Below, piece by piece: positions 1-8,050 of a stretch of DNA of 64,000 bases; the stretch's first letter is position 1, and each line of letters starts with the position of its first letter. The position numbers and the translations under genes are program-made. The DNA is from Mucilaginibacter geliditolerans (lineage in GTDB: Bacteria; Bacteroidota; Bacteroidia; Sphingobacteriales; Sphingobacteriaceae), in contig NZ_JACHBY010000008.1 in the NCBI RefSeq assembly GCF_014200495.1, positions 1-64,000 on the forward strand. The letters are read 5' to 3'. The notes under the pieces were generated by a model, which made no database searches, was not told the DNA's origin, and was given only the letters and a program-made list of their open reading frames with translations.

Positions 1-93
1 ACTTCCATAATGCAAATTATCAGCTATTTAACAGATTTCTATAGCCTAGTTATTCACTTAAGGGGATAAATCAAAATCTTCCGAACACCTATG

Positions 94-140
94 GTGTCCT
101 CACAAACAATTCGCTAACTAGTAGCTGTTTGTGAGGACAC
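94..140. repeat. Intergenic hairpin, 15-bp perfect inverted repeat
   Basis: The arms GTGTCCTCACAAACA (94-108) and its exact reverse complement (126-140) are separated by 17 nt. There is no T-tract, so a classical terminator is unlikely. It lies about 60 bp beyond the stop of the minus-strand hydrolase gene and resembles the many other intergenic dyads of this window. Confidence 0.7.
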
Positions 141-170
141 AAACAGCGGAAACAATATAAATGTGCTGTC

Positions 171-210
171 AGCAATGACTCAATGACCAATGACTATCTC
201 AATGACTCAA
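171..210. repeat. CAATGACTC word repeat
   Basis: The short word CAATGAC occurs four times in about 40 bp (CAATGACTC, CAATGACCA, CAATGACTA-like, CAATGACTC). The stop codon of the adjoining minus-strand hydrolase (199-201) and its last residues LSH lie inside the repeat, so the repeat seems to define the protein's C-terminus. Confidence 0.6.
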
Positions 211-1197
211 ATAAGGCTGCCACCAGCCAGAGTTATATTCTTTAACCTCGGTAGGCTCGCCGGGTTTTGGGATAAATAGTTTTATCTTTTTGTCCTTGCC
301 AAACTGTACCAGTCTTTCAATAGGCTCATACCATGCATGGGGTGCAAGGCTGAATGTGCCCCAATGTATAGGCATCATAATCTTTCCTTTCAGGGCGATG
401 TGCGCATTTGATGCATTATCAGGTCCCATGTGTATATCGGGCCAGTAAGTGCCGTAAGCGCCGATCTCGAGCATAGTTAAATCAAACGGACCGTAGGCGT
501 CGCCGATGTCCTTAAAGCCCGGGAACCAGCCTGAATCGGCCCCGAAAAATATATTATGCTTCGGCCCCTTTATCACAAATGACGACCATAGCGTTTCATT
601 GCGGTTAATTATTCCACGACCCGAAAAATGCCTTGATGGTGTGGCCGTAAGTACCAGATCCTGCCCGATCATCAAACTATCGCCCCAATCCATTTCAGTG
701 ATAAAATATTTGCTGAGGCCCCATTTAATAAGGTATTGACTAACCCCTAATGAGCAAAAAAATGGAATATCCTTATCCGCGAAAAACTTGATGGTGCCTT
801 TATCCAGGTGATCGTAATGATCATGCGATAGAATAACTGCATCCAGCGGTGGCAGGTTTTCAAGCGCTATGGGTGGTTCAAAAAAACGTTTTGGCCCCAT
901 AAATGATAAAAAGGAAGCGCGCTCGCCCCAAACCGGATCGGTGAGGATGCGTTTACCATCGATTTCAATCAATAAACTGGAGTGCCCAACCCAGGTTACC
1001 CTCAAGCCACTTTCGGGCGGAGTGTTGTAAATAGAAACATCAGTTTTAAATGGCCCCAGCGTTTTAAGCGGAACATTTTCAGCTTTGTTGTTAATGTATT
1101 CTCTTAAAATAGGGATCATTTTGCCGAACCCGGCTTCATCGGTTGGTATAGGATTTTGAAATTTGTTCCCTTTCTTAACGGATCCTTTTAAATTCAT
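199..1197 (-). CDS. MBL-fold metal-dependent hydrolase (NAPE-PLD/UlaG-like)
   Basis: This 332-residue protein has the metallo-beta-lactamase signature HDHYDHLD at residues 125-132. Further likely metal ligands are His190 (TPSRHFSG), Asp221 (GADSGWFPG) and His278 (MPIHWGTF). The ILTDPVWG segment (about 84-91) and the long region before the metal motif match the N-acylphosphatidylethanolamine phospholipase D-like branch rather than beta-lactamases or glyoxalases. No signal peptide is visible, so it is probably cytoplasmic. A di-metal phosphodiester or lactone hydrolase is expected from the family; the substrate is unknown. It is monocistronic or follows the hydrolase at 1269-2102 by 71 bp. The stop codon lies in a word repeat. 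Confidence 0.85.
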   Translation of the reverse strand: MNLKGSVKKGNKFQNPIPTDEAGFGKMIPILREYINNKAENVPLKTLGPFKTDVSIYNTPPESGLRVTWVGHSSLLIEIDGKRILTDPVWGERASFLSFMGPKRFFEPPIALENLPPLDAVILSHDHYDHLDKGTIKFFADKDIPFFCSLGVSQYLIKWGLSKYFITEMDWGDSLMIGQDLVLTATPSRHFSGRGIINRNETLWSSFVIKGPKHNIFFGADSGWFPGFKDIGDAYGPFDLTMLEIGAYGTYWPDIHMGPDNASNAHIALKGKIMMPIHWGTFSLAPHAWYEPIERLVQFGKDKKIKLFIPKPGEPTEVKEYNSGWWQPYLSH

Positions 1198-1268
1198 ATA
1201 TTATATAACGGTACGGTACAGGTTTGGTGTTAATAATAAACCTAAAGCCGTTTTAAATTACTTTCGGT

Positions 1269-2102
1269 TTACTTTTTCTTAAAAAATGCGATCGACTGGT
1301 CGCAAAAGTCCAGCAGTTCGGCAGGCAATGTATCCTTGGGATAGGGGTGCGTTGCGCCAAAGGTATGATCGCCGCCCTTTATAACGGATAATTTAGCATG
1401 TTTGTTGGCTTCGGCCAGCTCTTTTGCATGGCTTAATGGCACGGTAGTATCTTCATCACCCTGAACAATTAGCCAGGGCTGAGTTATTTGTGCGGCCTTT
1501 GCCAGGATATCCAGCCTGCCGGGATTATTCCGCAGATCATCAAGCAGTGTAGCCTTTAGCGGCATCTCCTGTCCGGTACGTTTATTGGGTATGTACATAA
1601 TACCCTGTAATCGCCATTGCTCCTCAGCTTCCTTTGGCCATAAGTTGCCAAAGCCCGAGATGGATGCCATGGTAACCAGTTTTTTAATGCGGCTGTCTTC
1701 GGCAGTTTGTATAATGCTGATGCCACCACCCATGCTGTGCCCAATCAAAAAGACACCTTTTACAGATGGCATTGATGAACCGTTACACACAAAATCGATC
1801 ACATCATGCAGGTCTTCCAACTCTATCGAAAAAGTATTATCGCCGAAGGCTATAAGGTCAACAAAATCAATGGGTTTGTCGGCAGTAGTACCGTTGTGCG
1901 AAAAGTTGAATTTAAGATACCGGAAACCATGTTCAGCAAAATAGTTTGCCACCAGGTTATGGGTGCCCCAATCCTTAAAGCCTTTAAAACCATGCGCGAA
2001 AATTACCACCGGCGCATCCTTATGTTTGGTGTCGTAAGTTATATCCATCAGCATACCACGGCCCTTAGCGCCGGGAATGTTGTAGTTTTCTTTTTTTATC
2101 AT
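1269..2102 (-). CDS. Alpha/beta hydrolase
   Basis: A 277-residue serine hydrolase of the alpha/beta fold. The nucleophile elbow GHSMGG is at residues 121-126 (Ser123). The oxyanion-type HG dipeptide follows an APVVIFAHG strand near residue 37. The acid is probably in GDEDTTVP (residues 215-222) and the catalytic His is His246 (GGDHTF). The layout resembles dienelactone hydrolase-like and Aes/BAAT-type esterases, and no lid insertion is obvious. No signal peptide is seen. The substrate cannot be assigned. It follows the DoxX-like gene on the same strand, separated by a perfect 19-bp hairpin. Confidence 0.85.
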   Translation of the reverse strand: MIKKENYNIPGAKGRGMLMDITYDTKHKDAPVVIFAHGFKGFKDWGTHNLVANYFAEHGFRYLKFNFSHNGTTADKPIDFVDLIAFGDNTFSIELEDLHDVIDFVCNGSSMPSVKGVFLIGHSMGGGISIIQTAEDSRIKKLVTMASISGFGNLWPKEAEEQWRLQGIMYIPNKRTGQEMPLKATLLDDLRNNPGRLDILAKAAQITQPWLIVQGDEDTTVPLSHAKELAEANKHAKLSVIKGGDHTFGATHPYPKDTLPAELLDFCDQSIAFFKKK

Positions 2103-2118
2103 TTTTAGTTAATGGTTG

Positions 2119-2165
2119 ATAGTTCATGGTTCATAGCCTAAGCTTTGCTATGAACCATGAACTAT
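2119..2165. repeat. 19-bp perfect inverted repeat (hairpin)
   Basis: The arm ATAGTTCATGGTTCATAGC (2119-2137) is repeated as its exact reverse complement at 2147-2165 with a 9-nt loop. The word TTCATGG/TTCATAG is itself repeated within the arm. It fills the gap between two codirectional minus-strand genes and has no T-tract. Confidence 0.85.
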
Positions 2166-2168
2166 TAT

Positions 2169-2543
2169 CTATGAACTCCTCGTGTGCCACCATGCGCATA
2201 AAATCAACACTGGTTGAAAAAACAATCTCATCCATACCCAAACAGGCTTAACTTGTGTAGCACCTACTTGCGTGTGCCCGTAAAGCATATCAATGTGTAC
2301 CGGCAGAAAAGCGATCAGCATTAATACTATTCCCCAGGCAGCAATTTTTCTTGTCGGCCTGAATATCAGCATCAAACCAAAAGCAATTTCAAACAGCCCT
2401 GCTAATGTATTTAAAATTTGCGGATATGGCAGATAGGCTGGTATTATACTGATATAGAACGCCGGAATGCGAAAATGATTTATTCCTGCAGCTATGTAGC
2501 CGATTATTAATAGAATAAGACTTATTTTTTTAGCTTTGCCCAT
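2169..2543 (-). CDS. DoxX-like membrane protein
   Basis: A 124-residue, almost entirely hydrophobic protein with about four predicted membrane helices: residues 7-23 (ISLILLIIGYIAAGI), about 45-62, 70-85 and 103-120. The pattern LNTLAGLFEIAFGLMLIF with a central Gly-rich segment and conserved acid is typical of the DoxX/DoxD-like family. Its members are poorly characterised inner-membrane proteins often linked to redox or thiol stress. No catalytic residues can be pointed to. Confidence 0.7.
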   Translation of the reverse strand: MGKAKKISLILLIIGYIAAGINHFRIPAFYISIIPAYLPYPQILNTLAGLFEIAFGLMLIFRPTRKIAAWGIVLMLIAFLPVHIDMLYGHTQVGATQVKPVWVWMRLFFQPVLILCAWWHTRSS

Positions 2544-2657
2544 TGTTTAATGGTACGAATAAACCACCTGAACAGTTTAAAAACCTGTATTTAAAGGCAA
2601 TGAACCCAATTTATAAACATTCTAAATACTATGTATATGCACCTGTTTGACAAAGTG

Positions 2658-2691
2658 TTGACATTGCATCCTATTAATCCTGTTATTTTTG
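2658..2691 (+). promoter_or_regulatory. Putative Bacteroidota promoter for hemA
   Basis: TATTTTTG at 2684-2691 is a perfect match to the Bacteroidota -7 element TAnnTTTG. It is preceded, 20 bp upstream, by TTGACA at 2658-2663 as a plausible -33 element. Predicted transcription starts roughly 15-20 nt before the hemA start codon. Prediction only. Confidence 0.5.
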
Positions 2692-2715
2692 TCGGGTCAA
2701 ATTTAAAAAACTGCT

Positions 2716-3945
2716 TTGAAGTACTTAAAGGTAATAGCTTTTACGCATAAACAGATTGAGCTGAAGGATTTGGGAAGATTGGTGATTTGCCAGGAAAATC
2801 TGATAGACAAGCTTCAAGAGGTTAAAAAGGAGTTTCTGATATCTGAGATCTTTTATCTGGGTACCTGTAACCGCGTTGAATTTGTTTTGGTAACCGACCA
2901 GGTTGTTGATATGGCTTATACTGAGCGTTTTTTAAATGCGCTTAATATTGGTGTTTGTCATCACTCCATGGGTACGCTTTTACATGGCGTTACCATTTAT
3001 GAAGATCAGGAAGCGCTTAACCATTTGCTCCGCACTTCGTGTTCGCTTGAAAGTTTGATAGTAGGAGAAAAGGAAATATTGCCGCAGTTACGCAAAGCCT
3101 ACGAACAATGTAGGGAAGCAGGCCTTACCGGCGATTTTTTACGCATGGCGATGAATTGTGTGGTAAAGGCGGCCAAAGAGGTTTATACCAATACCAATAT
3201 CTCAAAAAATCCAATTTCGGTAGTGTCACTGGCTTACCGTAAGCTAAAGGATTTCAATTTATGTTCAAATGCCCGCATACTTATCATCGGCGCAGGCGAA
3301 ACCAACCAGAATATCTCCAAATACCTGCAAAAGCATAAGTTCTCCAACTTTGCCATTTTTAACCGTACCATTTCCAAAGCACAGCAATTAGCGAAAGACC
3401 TGAACGGTGAGGCATTTACACTTGACGCTTTAAAAGATTACAACAAGGGCTTTGATGTTATCATCACCTGCACATCAGCAGTTGACCCGATCATCACTCC
3501 TGAAATTTATACTTCACTGTTAAACGGCGAAACTGGCAAAAAAACTATTGTTGATCTTGCTGTTCCGAACGATACTGCCCCTGAAGTATTGGAGCAATTC
3601 CCGGTTAATTTTATAGAGGTGCATTCATTAAATGAAGTTGCCAAAAGAAATTTACAGGAACGCTACCACGAACTTGTACATGCCGAGGCAATTATCGGTG
3701 AAAATATTACGGAGTTTTTAACCATGTTAAAACAGCGCCGCATTGAATTAGCTATGCGCCAGGTGCCTGAAAAAATAAAGGAGATCCGAAACAACGCCAT
3801 CAATACTGTGTTTTTTGAAGAAGTACAGGGCATGGATGAACAATCGCGCGAGATACTTGAAAAAGTGATCAACTACATGGAGAAAAAATATATTAGTGTG
3901 CCTATGATCATGGCCAAGGATATATTGATCAATAGCCAGCAATAA
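2716..3945 (+). CDS. hemA: Glutamyl-tRNA reductase
   Basis: This enzyme reduces glutamyl-tRNA(Glu) with NADPH to glutamate-1-semialdehyde, the first committed step of C5-pathway heme synthesis. The 409-residue protein has the catalytic motif GTCNRVE with Cys51 as nucleophile. A Rossmann NADPH site, ARILIIGAGETNQ, lies near residues 190-203. A C-terminal helical dimerisation region covers about 310-409. Length fits the family. The start is TTG (2716); it puts the conserved strand LKVIAFTHK in place and no ATG fits better. It begins the heme cluster, has its own predicted promoter and is followed by an intrinsic terminator, so it may be transcribed separately from hemC onward. Confidence 0.96.
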   Translation: MKYLKVIAFTHKQIELKDLGRLVICQENLIDKLQEVKKEFLISEIFYLGTCNRVEFVLVTDQVVDMAYTERFLNALNIGVCHHSMGTLLHGVTIYEDQEALNHLLRTSCSLESLIVGEKEILPQLRKAYEQCREAGLTGDFLRMAMNCVVKAAKEVYTNTNISKNPISVVSLAYRKLKDFNLCSNARILIIGAGETNQNISKYLQKHKFSNFAIFNRTISKAQQLAKDLNGEAFTLDALKDYNKGFDVIITCTSAVDPIITPEIYTSLLNGETGKKTIVDLAVPNDTAPEVLEQFPVNFIEVHSLNEVAKRNLQERYHELVHAEAIIGENITEFLTMLKQRRIELAMRQVPEKIKEIRNNAINTVFFEEVQGMDEQSREILEKVINYMEKKYISVPMIMAKDILINSQQ

Positions 3946-3969
3946 AAAATTCTTACCCCAATATATAGT

Positions 3970-4009
3970 AAATAGCGATGAGGTTAAACTCACCGCTATT
4001 TTTGTTTTT
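3970..4009 (+). terminator. Intrinsic terminator after hemA
   Basis: A stem of 13 bp with one mismatch (AAATAGCGATGAG, 3970-3982, against CTCACCGCTATTT, 3989-4001) with a 6-nt loop is followed by TTGTTTTT. It lies 25 bp after the hemA stop. Confidence 0.75.
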
Positions 4010-4062
4010 AGCAGTTTTTAGATAGTTTTATAACCTGATTAATTAGCATTCCCTTTAGCACA

Positions 4063-4899
4063 ATGTACGAAACTGTAACAGTAGATGAAGCCATAAACCG
4101 TGGCCGCCGCATGATAAGTTACCCCGTAATGGTAATTATGTTCGGTATAATAGGTGTAAGCGTTTACCTGAGCACCCAAAATTTGATCCCTGTCTCATAT
4201 CTGATAATTGGTATCGTATCCGGCTTGCTACTGGGGTGGCTGTACTGGAGTTTTATGGTTACTAAATGGAAAGTATGGGCTTTCGATAATGTGAGAAATG
4301 TACATGAACTGCAAAGAAAAGCGGTTGAAGCGCAGCTGATATGGAATGAAGGTAGCTTTTGGGGAAAAACAGAGATCTGGAACTCGGCTGATAAAGATAA
4401 ATGGGCACAACTGCAAGACAAGTTTAACCAGAATGATGTGTTTGAAGAAGACCTTTCGGTTCCGCAGGAAACGGCGATCTATTATTCAAAAAGCGCGATA
4501 CTGGTACAGTGTATTGTGCTATTGCTATGCCTGGGCCTGGGGATCTATTTGTTTATCATTAAGCAATACATCGGCGCGGTATTGCTATGTGCTTTTGCCG
4601 GTTATTTTATTTATACCGAATATAAAAAAGCTATGAATAAGGATGCACAGATCATACTGAACGATAAAGGCATCGAAACTATTTCTGCAGGATTTGTTGC
4701 CTGGAAAGATATAACAGATGATGAAGTAGTAACTATCCAAGCGGGCAAATCATCAAACACTTACCTGCAATATAATTACCCGGATGGCAGCGAAAAGGTT
4801 AACATTAATGAATTTGATACTAATAAAAAAGCGCTCGAAAATTTATTGCACACTTATAGGGTGAGGAGTGAGAAGAAGGTAATCGCCTGTAAAATATAA
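4063..4899 (+). CDS. Uncharacterised membrane protein in heme cluster
   Basis: A 278-residue protein that I do not recognise. Two hydrophobic hairpins are visible: residues about 20-68 (starting VMVIMFGIIGVSVYL) and about 145-187 (SAILVQCIVLLLCLGLGIYLF onward). A charged, Trp-rich soluble stretch lies between them (68-145) and a soluble C-terminal domain of about 85 residues follows. The C-terminal part (ILNDKGIETISAGFVAWKDI) has the look of a small PH-like or YcxB-like sheet domain facing the cytoplasm; this is an impression only. It sits between hemA and hemC on the same strand, after the hemA terminator. Any role in heme synthesis is conjecture from position. Confidence 0.75.
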   Translation: MYETVTVDEAINRGRRMISYPVMVIMFGIIGVSVYLSTQNLIPVSYLIIGIVSGLLLGWLYWSFMVTKWKVWAFDNVRNVHELQRKAVEAQLIWNEGSFWGKTEIWNSADKDKWAQLQDKFNQNDVFEEDLSVPQETAIYYSKSAILVQCIVLLLCLGLGIYLFIIKQYIGAVLLCAFAGYFIYTEYKKAMNKDAQIILNDKGIETISAGFVAWKDITDDEVVTIQAGKSSNTYLQYNYPDGSEKVNINEFDTNKKALENLLHTYRVRSEKKVIACKI

Positions 4900-4957
4900 A
4901 ATTTCCTTTTTCATTAGCGCTGACTTTAAAACCCTGAGTATTGGAAAATTAAAAAGG

Positions 4958-5034
4958 TGTCATTCTGAACGTTAGTCGAAGTATGCGGGCAAAGGCCTCT
5001 ACGCTCACCCTTCTACTAGCGCTCAGGGTGACAT
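4958..5034. repeat. REP-like dyad element, GTCATTCTGA...TCAGGGTGAC
   Basis: The element is bounded by TGTCATTCTGA (4958-4968) and TCAGGGTGACA (5023-5033), imperfect inverted ends around an irregular central region. It belongs to the same end type (GTCAT...ATGAC/GTGAC) as elements at 7951, 21771, 22841 and 24370. It lies in the 285-bp gap upstream of hemC. Confidence 0.65.
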
Positions 5035-5165
5035 CCACACTCAATATTGAGAAAGTTATAGCATAAAGCTCACTTTCTGAATTTTTACTTTTAATTTTTG
5101 ACTTTTTCATTAGTCAGCCTATTTTCATATCCTCAATTAATATTATATTCATAGGCGCAAAAGGT

Positions 5166-5173
5166 TAAATTTG
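5166..5173 (+). promoter_or_regulatory. Putative -7 element for hemC operon
   Basis: TAAATTTG is a perfect TAnnTTTG match. It lies 11 bp before the hemC ATG at 5185, so the transcript would have a very short leader or none. No good TTTG -33 element was found at the usual distance, so this is tentative. Confidence 0.4.
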
Positions 5174-5184
5174 CGGTGCTAAAC

Positions 5185-6768
5185 ATGAGCCCATTGGACA
5201 GAACTCTTATTATTGGAACACGCGGCAGCGAACTAGCCTTATGGCAGGCTAATTTTGTGAAGGATAGCCTCGCTGCTATTAATATTCCGGCTGAATTAAA
5301 AATTATTAAAACCCAGGGCGACCGTATACTTAACCTCAGCTTTGACAAGTTGGAGGGTAAGGGGTTTTTTACCAAGGAGTTAGAAGAAGAGCTGTTAGCC
5401 GGTAAAATTGACCTGGCGGTTCACTCGCATAAGGACCTGCCTACTGAGAATCCTGCGGGATTGATCATTGCGGCGGTATCTGAACGTGAAGACCCATCAG
5501 AATTATTGCTGATACTAAAGGATTGTGTTGATGTACGCCAAAAGCTGTCGTTAAAATTTGGTGCGGCAGTAGGTACCTCATCCAACAGGCGCAAAGCCCA
5601 ATTGCTGGCTTATCGCCCAGACCTGGAGATCCAGGATCTGCGCGGTAACGTGCCAACACGTATTCAAAAACTACGTAACGAAAGTTATGATGCAATTATG
5701 CTGGCAAAAGCAGGTGTATCGCGTTTGGGTATTGATTTGAGTGAATTTCATGTGGAGGAACTAACCCCGGTTGAACTGATACCTGCCGCTGCACAAGGGG
5801 TAATGGCTATACAGATCCGCGAAAGCGATCAGGAATTATTTAATGCTTTGCAGCCATTGAATCACCCGGATGTTGCTGAAGAATTAGCAGTAGAACGCAC
5901 GGTGCTTAAACTTTTCGGTGGGGGCTGTCATTTGCCATTGGGCTGTTATTGTCATAAGGATGATGACGTGTTCCAGGTATTTACCTCAAAAGCCGATGAA
6001 GATGATGAATTTCCGGACAGGTTATTCATGGAATCAAAAACTACTGAAGGCCTGGCTGAAAAGGTAGTAGCAAAATTTGCAAAAGATCGCAAGCATCCAC
6101 AGAGCGTGTTCATCTCACGCGATCTATCAGAGCAAAGCTATTTTAGAAAAGCTATTGAAAAACATGGTATCATCATAGAGGCACATTCATTAATACGTAC
6201 CGTGCCGGTGATCACCAAGTTCGATTCGTATATATTAAAGCATATTGACTGGGTGTTTTTCTCCAGCAAAAACGCGGTAGATTATTTTTTCCTGCTAAAC
6301 CCGCTTTTTCCGAAGGATGTAAAGTTTGGGGTAATGGGCAGCGGATCAGAAGAAATGCTGCGGCGCAAAGGGCACTTTACCAATTATGTAGGTACTGGTA
6401 ACGATGCCGCGGATGTTGCCAAACAATTTGCCGAACTGACTAACGGCACAACGGTGTTATTCCCATGTGCCGAGGGCTCTATGCGGAGCATACAACAAGG
6501 TTTATCGGCAGATACAAAGATCATCGATCTGCCGGTTTATGAAACCGTAATGGAAGAAGAAGTAGAAGCATCAGGCGCTGATGTATTGGTATTTACCAGT
6601 CCATCAAACGTTGACGCTTATTTTGCTGAGAATTTGCTTGATCCATACCAAAAAGTAGTGGCGATAGGCAAATCGACAGGCAAAAAATTTGATGAGATGG
6701 GTGTAAAATACATACTGCCTTTTTCACCCGATGAAGTCGGGCTGGCTGAGGCGGTGTTTGGGATATAA
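5185..6768 (+). CDS. hemC: Porphobilinogen deaminase / uroporphyrinogen-III synthase fusion
   Basis: One 527-residue chain appears to hold two consecutive heme enzymes. Residues 1 to about 300 are HemC: IIGTRGSELALWQ, the catalytic-type Asp84 in SHKDLPTE, the arginine-rich substrate loop around GTSSNRRKAQ, and FGGGCHLPLG with Cys248 for the dipyrromethane cofactor. Residues about 306-527 match HemD: VFISRDLSEQSYF, WVFFSSKNAVDYF and VLVFTSPSNVDAYF are the repeated strand-helix units of uroporphyrinogen-III synthase. Together they would turn four porphobilinogens into uroporphyrinogen III without releasing the unstable hydroxymethylbilane. I chose ATG 5185; GTG 5176 is an alternative adding three residues. 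HemC alone is about 310 residues, so this is not a single enlarged HemC. Confidence 0.93.
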   Translation: MSPLDRTLIIGTRGSELALWQANFVKDSLAAINIPAELKIIKTQGDRILNLSFDKLEGKGFFTKELEEELLAGKIDLAVHSHKDLPTENPAGLIIAAVSEREDPSELLLILKDCVDVRQKLSLKFGAAVGTSSNRRKAQLLAYRPDLEIQDLRGNVPTRIQKLRNESYDAIMLAKAGVSRLGIDLSEFHVEELTPVELIPAAAQGVMAIQIRESDQELFNALQPLNHPDVAEELAVERTVLKLFGGGCHLPLGCYCHKDDDVFQVFTSKADEDDEFPDRLFMESKTTEGLAEKVVAKFAKDRKHPQSVFISRDLSEQSYFRKAIEKHGIIIEAHSLIRTVPVITKFDSYILKHIDWVFFSSKNAVDYFFLLNPLFPKDVKFGVMGSGSEEMLRRKGHFTNYVGTGNDAADVAKQFAELTNGTTVLFPCAEGSMRSIQQGLSADTKIIDLPVYETVMEEEVEASGADVLVFTSPSNVDAYFAENLLDPYQKVVAIGKSTGKKFDEMGVKYILPFSPDEVGLAEAVFGI

Positions 6769-6878
6769 TGACCAGGATTTAACTGATTCAGAAAATTTAC
6801 AGGATGTTTAATTAATAAATGAAAATGATGAGTAGGCTTGGTTAATATATCATGTTAATCAAATAAATCCTACGAATC

Positions 6879-7868
6879 ATGGTTCAGACTAAAAAGATGC
6901 TACAAAGACCACGAAGAAACAGGAAAAGTGAGGTGATACGCCAAATGGTGCAGGAAACGCATGTTAGCGCGGCTAACTTGATATTCCCGCTGTTTATTAT
7001 TGAGGGCGAAAATCAGAAAAGCGAAGTATCATCGATGCCGGGTATTTACCGGTATTCAATTGATAATTTGCTGCGCGAGGTGGAGAGCTGTTTAAAGCTG
7101 GGCTTAAATTCCTTCGACCTGTTCCCTAATATTGATGAGGCGCTGAAAGATAAATATGCTACTGAAAGCTATCGCGATGAAAGCTTGTATTTGCGTGCTA
7201 TCCGCGCGGTGAAAAAGAATTTCCCCGAGGCATGTGTGGTTACAGATGTAGCCATGGATCCTTACAGCAGTGATGGCCATGATGGTATTATGGAGAATGG
7301 CGAAATACTGAACGACGAAACGCTGGAAGTATTAGGCAAAATGGCATTGGCACACGCGCAAAGCGGTGCGGATATCATCGCCCCGTCAGATATGATGGAT
7401 GGGCGTGTGGGGTACATCAGGAAGGTATTGGATGATAATAAATTCACCAATGTATCTATCATGTCGTACTCAGCTAAATATGCCAGCGCGTTTTATGGTC
7501 CGTTCAGGGATGCGTTGAATTCAGCGCCAAAATTTGGCGATAAAAAAACATACCAGATGAACCCGGCTAATCAAGGCGAAGCATTGATTGAGGCCAGGCT
7601 TGATGAGGCTGAAGGCGCCGATTTTTTGATGGTGAAACCGGCATTGCCTTACCTGGACGTGATCAAATTAATAAAAGATAATACTGAACTGCCGGTTGCG
7701 GCGTATAATGTAAGCGGCGAATATGCCATGATAAAGGCAGCCATACAAAAAGGCTGGTTAAATGAGCAGCGCGCCATTACTGAGGTGCTTACCAGCATTC
7801 GCAGGGCAGGCGCCAGCGTGATATTGACGTATCATGCTAAAGAGGTATTGGAGAATAAGTGGATTTAA
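6879..7868 (+). CDS. hemB: Delta-aminolevulinic acid dehydratase (porphobilinogen synthase)
   Basis: It condenses two 5-aminolevulinates to porphobilinogen. The 329-residue TIM-barrel enzyme shows both active-site lysines: Lys200 in SYSAKYASAFYGPFRDA and the Schiff-base Lys253 in MVKPALPYLD. Where zinc enzymes carry three cysteines, this protein has TDVAMDPYSSDGHDG (122-136), with Ala125, Asp127 and Asp135 in their place. It therefore belongs to the magnesium/potassium-dependent type by family knowledge. It lies 110 bp after hemC and 182 bp before hemL on the same strand. Confidence 0.96.
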   Translation: MVQTKKMLQRPRRNRKSEVIRQMVQETHVSAANLIFPLFIIEGENQKSEVSSMPGIYRYSIDNLLREVESCLKLGLNSFDLFPNIDEALKDKYATESYRDESLYLRAIRAVKKNFPEACVVTDVAMDPYSSDGHDGIMENGEILNDETLEVLGKMALAHAQSGADIIAPSDMMDGRVGYIRKVLDDNKFTNVSIMSYSAKYASAFYGPFRDALNSAPKFGDKKTYQMNPANQGEALIEARLDEAEGADFLMVKPALPYLDVIKLIKDNTELPVAAYNVSGEYAMIKAAIQKGWLNEQRAITEVLTSIRRAGASVILTYHAKEVLENKWI

Positions 7869-7931
7869 AAAAGGTTAAAGCTGAAAGGTGCGAAAAAGGT
7901 TAAGGCTTAAAGGCGAAAGCTAAAAGGTTTA
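7869..7931. repeat. AAAGGTTAAAGC word repeat
   Basis: Immediately after the hemB stop, variants of AAAGGTTAAAGC, AAAGGCGAAAGC and AAAAGGTT follow one another in the same orientation. The same vocabulary occurs in reverse orientation at about 20643-20680 downstream of a methyltransferase start and leuB end, so this is a dispersed word family. Confidence 0.5.
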
Positions 7932-7950
7932 AAATAAAAAATAACAAAGC

Positions 7951-8033
7951 GTCATTGCGAGGTACGAAGCAATCCCAAACTATACAGAGAGGATTTGCAT
8001 ATCGGGGATTGCCACGCTATCGCTCGCAATGAC
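7951..8033. repeat. REP-like dyad element GTCATTGCGA...TCGCAATGAC (copy 1)
   Basis: An 83-bp element with 10-bp inverted ends GTCATTGCGA (7951-7960) and TCGCAATGAC (8024-8033). The inner words GGTACGAAGCAATC and GATTGCCACGCTATCGC recur in the copies at 22841 and 24370. It lies in the hemB-hemL gap, upstream of the hemL start. Confidence 0.85.
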
Positions 8034-8050
8034 AAAGAAGGTATAAAAAG

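Noticed and set aside
2119..2165. Intrinsic terminator for the DoxX-like gene
   Set aside because: The hairpin is strong but has no following T-run on the minus strand; kept as a repeat.
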